Positions 18,140 to 23,230 of a stretch of 23,230 nucleotides of DNA are shown in pieces; within the stretch, counting starts at the first letter, position 1, and every line of letters starts with the position of its first letter. The notes under the pieces were generated by a model, which was not told the origin of the DNA, did no database searches, and saw nothing but the letters and a program-made list of their open reading frames with translations. This DNA is from Polyrhizophydium stewartii (lineage: Eukaryota > Chytridiomycota > Chytridiomycetes > Rhizophydiales), in the NCBI GenBank assembly GCA_027604665.1, contig JADGIZ010000141.1, positions 1 to 23,230 of the forward strand. Direction: 5' to 3'. Both the position numbers and the translations under genes were made by a program.

Positions 18140-20030
18140 ATGGCCTCGGAGACGCCCCTGACGGACGACAATGTGCTGTTCAAGAACATCGACGGCGAGC
18201 AAAAGATCACCGAGATCGAGTCGTACTGCATGAACTGCGGCGACAACGTGCGTGCGCCGGCGCCGGCGCCGTCCTGCTGCGGTGTGCCTCGGGCGCTGAC
18301 GCCGGCCGTCGAAAAAACGTGCCTCGGCCGACATGCCGCCTGGGGACCGCTGCGTGCGCCGCCGCTGCTCCCGCCTCGGGGCCGCCGGCCGCCCAACGCC
18401 TCGACGGCCGGTTTGCTTCCGCGCCGTCTCCGGTGCGGCGCTTGATCGCACCTTGCTTGGGCACTCAGGGCACGACCCGCATGCTGCTCACCGTCATCCC
18501 GCACTTTCGCGAGGTCGTCGTGATGGCATTCGACTGCCCGCACTGCGGCTTCCGCAACAACGAGGTGCAGCCCGCCGCCGCGCTGGCAGAGCTGGGCGTG
18601 CACCAGACCATCCGCGTCGACGCCAAGGAAGAGCTCTCGCGCCAGGTCGTCAAGTCCGAGTCGGCCTCGGTTCGCTTCGAGGAGCTCGACTTTGAGATTC
18701 CCGCCCAAAAGGGTGTCCTCACAACCATCGAAGGCTTGCTGCAGAGCGCCATCGAGGGCCTGTCGCAGAACCAGGACGAGCGCAAGGTCGGCCGTGCGCG
18801 CTTGTTCGCATTGCACGGCGGCCATCTGTCCTGCTCGATTCTGCTCCGAACTGACCCATCCAACTCGATCGACCAGGAGGCGCAACCCGAGGTGTACGCC
18901 AAGATCCAGGAGATCATTGGGGAGCTTCAAGTGTACGTCGACGGCACCCGCCCATTCACGATGGTGCTCGACGACCCGGCAGGCAACAGCTACATCGAGA
19001 ACCCGCGCGCGCCGCTCGACGACCCCAAGGTCCGCCGCACAACGTACAAGCGCACGGCCGAGCAGATGATTGCCATGGGATTCACGCCCGAGGACGAGGA
19101 GCCCGCCGAGGAGCTGCCGTTCCACGAGCAGATCCACAGCTTTCCGGGCAACTGCTCGAACTGCCACGCCCCGTGCGAGACCAAGATGCACATGCTGGGT
19201 GCGTGCGTCGCTCAGACGCGAACGCACGCAGCGCGCGGCTCTTGTCTGACATGGCCGACGGCCCGTTGGCGCAGATATCCCGCATTTCAAGGAAGTCATC
19301 ATCATGGCCATCAGCTGCGACGCATGCGGCTACAAGAGCAACGAGGTCAAGGCCGGAGGCGCCATCTCGGCCAAGGGCAAGCGCATCACGCTCAAGATGA
19401 CGGACATTGAGGATCTGAGCCGCGACATTCTCAAGGTGCGGCGGCTCGCTGCTTGATCGCCACTCGCTGGTGTGGATTACATTCCGCTGTGCTGGCGCGC
19501 GCGCTGACAGACAGCGGCCGTGCGCAGTCGGAGACGTGCGGCCTCAAGATCCCCGAGGTCGATCTGGAGCTCACGTCGGGCACGCTTGGCGGCCGCTTCA
19601 CGACGATCGAGGGCCTGCTGACGCAGGTGCTTGAGGAGCTGCAGCAGCGCTCCGAGTTCATTTCGGGCGACTCGGCGACGGACGAGTCCAAGTCGCGCTT
19701 CGAGGCGTTCTTGGGCAAGCTGCGCAAGGTCCTTGCGATGGAGATCAACCCTGTCACGCTCATCCTCGACGACCCGCTGGCCAATTCGCACCTGCAGAAC
19801 CCGTATGCCCCCGACGACGACCCCAACATGACGATCGAGGAGTGAGTGCACCGCGGCCCGGTGCCGTGGCGGGCGGAAGGTGGCCGTCCTGATGATGCTG
19901 ACAGCGGCGCCGCAGATACGAGCGTTCGTGGGAGCAGAACGAGGTGTACGGCCTCAACGACATCAAAATAGACGGGTACCAGTCGGACGCAGCGGACAAG
20001 CCCGAGGCCGATGCGGCGGCGTCCGAGTGA
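18140..20030 (+). CDS. ZPR1: Zinc finger protein ZPR1, 445 aa
   Basis: ZPR1 is a conserved eukaryotic protein that binds eEF1A and has been described as its folding chaperone; it moves between cytoplasm and nucleus. Exons are 18140-18247, 18469-18786, 18877-19198, 19275-19435, 19528-19841 and 19916-20030. The family's duplicated layout is complete. Zinc finger 1 is CMNC followed by CPHC in [14 protein letters not shown], with domain A1 carrying [17 protein letters not shown] and [13 protein letters not shown]. Zinc finger 2 is CSNC followed by CDAC in [19 protein letters not shown], with domain A2 carrying [20 protein letters not shown] and [15 protein letters not shown]. The C-terminus has [17 protein letters not shown]. 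The 90 nt at 18787-18876 are in frame without a stop and could be retained, but the alignment and a CTGAC-CCAG end favour an intron. The gene starts 80 bp after MCY1. Confidence 0.95.
18787..18876 (+). other. In-frame 90-nt intron in ZPR1
   Basis: This stretch is exactly 30 codons, has no stop, and sits between AAG and GAGGCG in phase 0. A CTGAC branch site at 18851-18855 precedes a GACCAG acceptor; the donor, GTCGGC, is weak. Removing it aligns [13 protein letters not shown] with the RR-ANDDATAEKI region of human ZPR1. Retention would add 30 residues to the protein. Confidence 0.65.
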
Positions 20031-20089
20031 CTTGCATGCGAATGAATCCGCCTCGGCATCACGGCGATCGCACCTTCCTCTCGCTCTGG

Positions 20090-21080
20090 ATGTTCAGCCG
20101 GTTCGCCTTTTCCGCCGCCGCTCGCTCACGGCCGACTGCGGCCGCGGCCGCATCGCTGCGCATCCGCTTGCTGGCGCCCGCGCATGCGCCGCGCTGGATG
20201 CATACGACGGCCGGTGAGGTCCGGGCCCGGGCTGCAGGCGCAGACGGAGAGCGCCAGACACTGCGGGCGGCGAGCGCAGTCGACCGTATTTTCTTGGCAT
20301 GGGCTCGGCCGGCTCGGTCGGCTCGGTCGGCTTCGCGACTGGGCTGACAGCCGAGGCGGCAGCGCCTGCCGCGCGGCCAGTCGCATGCGGCCGCATCTCG
20401 GCGGCGGTCTCGGAGGCTTTGCCTCTGCAGCGCATGCGACCGCAGCGCCTCTGCGTCGCGGCGGCGGGAGGAACCTCGCGGATCCGGATGCTGACAACTT
20501 GGCTGCGAACGGCGGCAATGACCTGATGGATGCTGCGACGCCGCGCGATCGGCTGGCGGGGTGCGCTGCGCCAGTGCACCGGCACGGATCGGCGACAAAG
20601 CCCGAGCCTGGCACGGGGTGCGCCGGTTGCGTCGGCGCCGCTGCGCGCGGGATGCGTTGCTGATCTCCATCGAAAGGCTCCGCGTGACATACATCACGCC
20701 GCAGAACGAGGCCGTCACGGTCGAGGCACGCGAGGGCACCAACCTGCTCGATCTGGCGCACATGCACCAGATCGACCTCGAAGGCGCATGCGAGGGGTCG
20801 TTGGCGTGCTCAACGTGCCACCTGATTGTGCAGGACCCCGCCATGTACGACAAGCTCGAGGAGCCGTCGGACGAAGAGAACGACATGCTGGATCTCGCAT
20901 TCGGGCTGACCGAGACGTGCGTGTTGGCGCTGGACTCGCCGAGCGGCAGCAGCTGACATGGGTTCCGCGTTGCGCAGGTCGCGTCTGGGCTGCCAGATCG
21001 TCATGACCAAGGACCTCGATGGCATCGTGGTCCGGATCCCCAGCGCAACGCGCAACGTGCAGCAGGCCAAGCTCAAGTGA
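20090..21080 (+). CDS. YAH1: Mitochondrial [2Fe-2S] ferredoxin (adrenodoxin/Yah1 type), 198 aa
   Basis: It carries electrons from ferredoxin reductase in the mitochondrial matrix for Fe-S cluster assembly and haem A synthesis. Exons are 20090-20213, 20431-20560, 20677-20916 and 20978-21080, all in phase. The first exon is a typical matrix-targeting presequence ([15 protein letters not shown]..., Arg/Ala-rich, ending WMHTTA). The second encodes a Gly/Asp/Asn-rich linker and is the least certain part. The ferredoxin fold begins [13 protein letters not shown]. Cluster ligands are C123, C129 and C132 ([16 protein letters not shown]) and C170 (TETSRLGCQI). The acidic [15 protein letters not shown] segment is the usual partner-binding helix. 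The tail is [14 protein letters not shown]. It follows ZPR1 by 59 bp and is convergent with EF-Ts. Confidence 0.93.
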
Positions 21081-21250
21081 TGCAGTCGATGCAGTCGGGG
21101 AGAAGACGGGACGCCTGGGTACAGGGTACCCTGTGCCGCAAGGCATACTGCGCTGCATGGAATGCACGACATGCATTGAATAGTATGGCATCGAAAGCGG
21201 GAGACATAAAACAGGACATTGAAATCGCGGGGATCGCTGGCAGACGGCCA
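21081..21250. other. Ferredoxin/EF-Ts convergent intergenic region
   Basis: 170 bp between two stop codons, somewhat less GC-rich than the flanking genes. It holds a short direct repeat (GATGCAGTC twice, near 21079-21096) and the 14-bp palindrome listed separately. It must hold both 3' ends. Confidence 0.5.
21121..21134. repeat. 14-bp perfect palindrome
   Basis: ACAGGGTACCCTGT is its own reverse complement and lies between two convergent genes, 41 bp after the ferredoxin stop. It could be a 3'-end processing hairpin shared by both transcripts or a protein site. It may equally be chance. Confidence 0.5.
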
Positions 21251-22396
21251 TCACATGCCGGCCTGCTTCATGACCTCCTCGGCAAAGTTTTCCTTCTTCT
21301 TCTCGATGCCCTCGCCACAGGCGAAGCGCACAAAGTCGGTGACGGCGACGTTGACGCCGATCTGTGCCGAGAAGGCCGCGAGGGCGTCGGCGACGGAGCC
21401 GCCGCCAAAGAGAAAGTCCTGGTGCAGCAGGGCCTCCTCGGGGGCGACGGCGAGCGGGTCTTCGGCCGACGCTGCGAGACGCGGGTGGATCGCCTTTGGG
21501 GCGAAGCCCGTGGCGTGCTGGGCGACCTTGCGCGCCATGGCGGCGACGGCGGGGCGGTGGTCGGGCGACAGCGGCGCGTCGGCGGCGAGGACGACGACGC
21601 ATCCGAAGCGGCCAAGACCTGCAGGCCGCGACTCGCCGCCGGCATGCGCGTAGACACCGAGAACGGCGGGGGCGTCGGCGCGGGCAACAATGGCACGGCG
21701 CAGGCGGATGTTCTCGCCGAGCTTGCCGATGGTCTCTGTGAAGGCAGCCCGCACGGTGGCGGCGTCGCCGGCGGGCCAGGCGAACGGCGACTCGAGGATC
21801 TCCTCGGGCTCGACGACGGCGAGCGGCGCCGGCGGGCGGGCCCGGTCGGCGGGGGCCTCTGCGACCGCGCGGCACACGCGCGCGGCGAGGTCCGAGAACA
21901 GGTCCGACTTGGCCACAAAGTCGGTCTCTGAGTTGATCTCAACCATGGCGGCGGCGGCGGCGGCCGGGTCGGCGAAGACGGCGACGAGGCCCTCTGCGGT
22001 GACGCGGTCGCTGACCTTGGCGGCCTTCTTGGCGCCGCTCTCGGCAATGTCCTTGAGCAGCCACTCGACGGCAGCGGCGTGGACGTCTGCGGCGGCCATA
22101 CCCGGCTGGGTGACGGCAAGCAGGGCCTCCTTTGCCTTGGAGATGGTGCACTGAGTGTCCTTGCGCAGCTTGGCGATCAGCGCAACGTCGATCTTGGGCG
22201 CGCGGGCAGAGTGCGAGGCCGAGAACGCGCGGACGGCAACGGCGGTGGCGGCGGCAGCAGCAGCAGCCGGCACTGCGGTGCGCGGCATGCGTGCTGCAGC
22301 GCATGCGGCGTGGACTGCAGCTGCGCGGGGCAGCGGGCGGACGGCCAGCACATGCGCGAGCAGAGTGGAGCGCAGTGGCATTTGGACAGCCGGCAA
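21251..22396 (-). CDS. TSFM: Mitochondrial translation elongation factor EF-Ts, 381 aa
   Basis: EF-Ts recycles EF-Tu from GDP to GTP form in mitochondrial translation. It is one uninterrupted exon. The first 65 residues are Ala/Arg/Val-rich with no acidic residues, a good matrix-targeting presequence ending near RAFSASHSARAPK. The UBA-like N-terminal domain follows (IDVALIAKLRKDTQCTISKAKEALL). The EF-Ts signature NSETDFVAKSD lies at 155-165; T-D-F-V is the EF-Tu-contacting motif. Two core-domain repeats follow (IGKLGENIRLRRAIVARAD; MARKVAQHATGFAPKAI). The C-terminal helix has GVNVAVTDFVRFACGEGIEKK. ATG at 22396 is chosen; Met6 (22381) is an alternative. It is the only complete gene in the window without introns. 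Confidence 0.95.
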   Translation of the reverse strand: MPAVQMPLRSTLLAHVLAVRPLPRAAAVHAACAAARMPRTAVPAAAAAAATAVAVRAFSASHSARAPKIDVALIAKLRKDTQCTISKAKEALLAVTQPGMAAADVHAAAVEWLLKDIAESGAKKAAKVSDRVTAEGLVAVFADPAAAAAAMVEINSETDFVAKSDLFSDLAARVCRAVAEAPADRARPPAPLAVVEPEEILESPFAWPAGDAATVRAAFTETIGKLGENIRLRRAIVARADAPAVLGVYAHAGGESRPAGLGRFGCVVVLAADAPLSPDHRPAVAAMARKVAQHATGFAPKAIHPRLAASAEDPLAVAPEEALLHQDFLFGGGSVADALAAFSAQIGVNVAVTDFVRFACGEGIEKKKENFAEEVMKQAGM

Positions 22397-22784
22397 AGAA
22401 AATCGGTTCTGGCTGATCTGAAGTGGATGCGGATCGTGGACCGGGAGACATGTATCTGCGAACGGTTTATTGGTGGTGTGTATTGGGAAACGGTGGGCGA
22501 GAGAGAAAGCGTATGATGTTTAAGCGGGGCAACAACTTGGAAACACACAAAGAGGGCAGGCGGGCCGCAGCGTCGCGCGGGGAGAAGGCGCGCGAGCAAG
22601 CGGGCGGGCGGGCGTGCCGCGAAAGTAACAGGGGCGGGTGGAAGTGTCAAGCAAGGTGGGAGGCGCTGGGAGCCCGGGCGGAGCGCATGCAGCAGAACCG
22701 CAAACGGCTGAGACGCTTGTGGGGGCTGTTGTGTGCGGACGCGAAGCCCGCGGGGGGGGGGTGATGTTCGGAGAGACGGCGCTG
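22397..22784. other. EF-Ts upstream intergenic region
   Basis: 388 bp between EF-Ts and the next minus-strand gene; it should hold the EF-Ts promoter and the neighbour's 3' end. Purine-rich sequence on the plus strand (about 22530-22700) means pyrimidine-rich on the transcribed side of EF-Ts. A run of ten G lies at 22752-22761. No gene was recognised. Confidence 0.45.
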
Positions 22785-23230
22785 TTACCCAACCACCGAC
22801 TCGTCGTCCGTGGGGCACTGGACCCTTGGCAGGGCATAGGCGATGGGACGGGCGGAGAGGCGGTTTGCGAGCGGCGGCTGGGTGGAGCGCCTGTCGGCGA
22901 CCTTGACGGGGAGAGACGAGCGATGTGACTGGGCGATGGGGTTGCTGGTGCGACCACCAGTGCTGGAGGAGCGGGTGTGGCCGGTGGCATAGGGATCATC
23001 GAGATAGGGCACGAGGGCCTCCGACTCTGGCGAGCCTGCGTCGGGGCGCAGTAGCTGCGCGCGCTGGACGCGCTCGAGAGCCGAGGGGCCGTGGGTGACG
23101 GGCAGATGGTAGAACATGCCGGAACCAGCGGCGATGTCTGGTTGCGGGCAGGCGGGGGGTCAGCAGCGAGGCCGAGGCGGGCGGCGGGCGAGCGGGACTC
23201 ACGAGGGCGGTGGAGCCGCTGCCCTGGTCG
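22785..23230 (-). CDS. 3' end of an unrecognised gene, partial
   Basis: I do not recognise this protein. The last exon is 23137-22785, ending with TAA. It follows an intron at 23202-23138 (65 nt: GTGAGT donor, CTGAC branch site, CAACCAG acceptor). Only 28 nt of the upstream exon are in the window. The visible C-terminus includes GMFYHLPVTHGPSALERVQ, then a Ser/Arg/Pro-rich and probably disordered stretch with PYLDDPYATGH, ending DDESVVG. The good splice signals and the neighbouring gene orientation support a real gene. The rest lies beyond the right edge. Confidence 0.55.

Noticed and set aside
17893..19311. 472-codon minus-strand frame opposite ZPR1
   Set aside because: It is antisense to the well-supported ZPR1 exons. 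The high GC content alone explains the missing stops.
1..23230. tRNA, rRNA, CRISPR or transposase genes
   Set aside because: No tRNA arm consensus, rRNA core sequence, regular spacer-repeat array or transposase motif was found on reading both strands.

Overview
The window is GC-rich nuclear DNA from a eukaryote, most likely a fungus. Almost every gene is split by short GT-AG introns (mostly 60-120 nt), usually with a CTGAC/CTGAT branch site just before the acceptor. Three genes point to fungi: an EFR3 plasma-membrane scaffold, an MCY1-type (yeast YGR012W-like) cysteine synthase and a Yah1-type ferredoxin. A complex I subunit (NDUFB7), a REX1B protein and a phosphodiesterase with about six membrane spans fit an early-diverging (zoosporic) fungus better than a Dikarya species. 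That placement is inference. No tRNA, rRNA, CRISPR or recognisable transposon gene was seen.

Layout, left to right. 1-651: a non-coding edge with an 18-bp direct repeat, a 13-bp inverted repeat and an AT-rich island. 652-2006 (+): an orphan spliced gene. 2103-5911 (-): a 1235-residue membrane-anchored cyclic nucleotide phosphodiesterase. 6192-7945 (+): a WBP11-like splicing factor. 8159-9302 (+): hypoxanthine-guanine phosphoribosyltransferase, whose stop codon overlaps that of the convergent REX1B gene (9299-10041, -). 10500-11538 (-): OPA3, 67 bp from the divergent NDUFB7 gene (11606-12335, +). 12581-16393 (-): EFR3 in about 11 exons, divergent from MCY1 (16510-18059, +). MCY1, ZPR1 (18140-20030) and the ferredoxin (20090-21080) run head to tail with only 80 and 59 bp between coding regions. 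21251-22396 (-): intronless mitochondrial EF-Ts. 22785-23230 (-): the 3' end of an unrecognised gene.

Gene functions. Five of the 13 genes are predicted mitochondrial (OPA3, NDUFB7, MCY1, ferredoxin, EF-Ts). Most of the others serve basic nucleus or cytosol functions (splicing, purine salvage, ZPR1, DNA-repair-like REX1B) or plasma-membrane and second-messenger signalling (EFR3, PDE). There is no sign of an integrated mobile system or a defence island; this looks like a compact core-gene region. Exon coordinates were built by hand, joining exons so that reading phase and family alignment both held. Within each accepted model all junctions are in phase, and the resulting lengths (HPRT 216 aa, ZPR1 445 aa, ferredoxin 198 aa, EFR3 913 aa) match the families.
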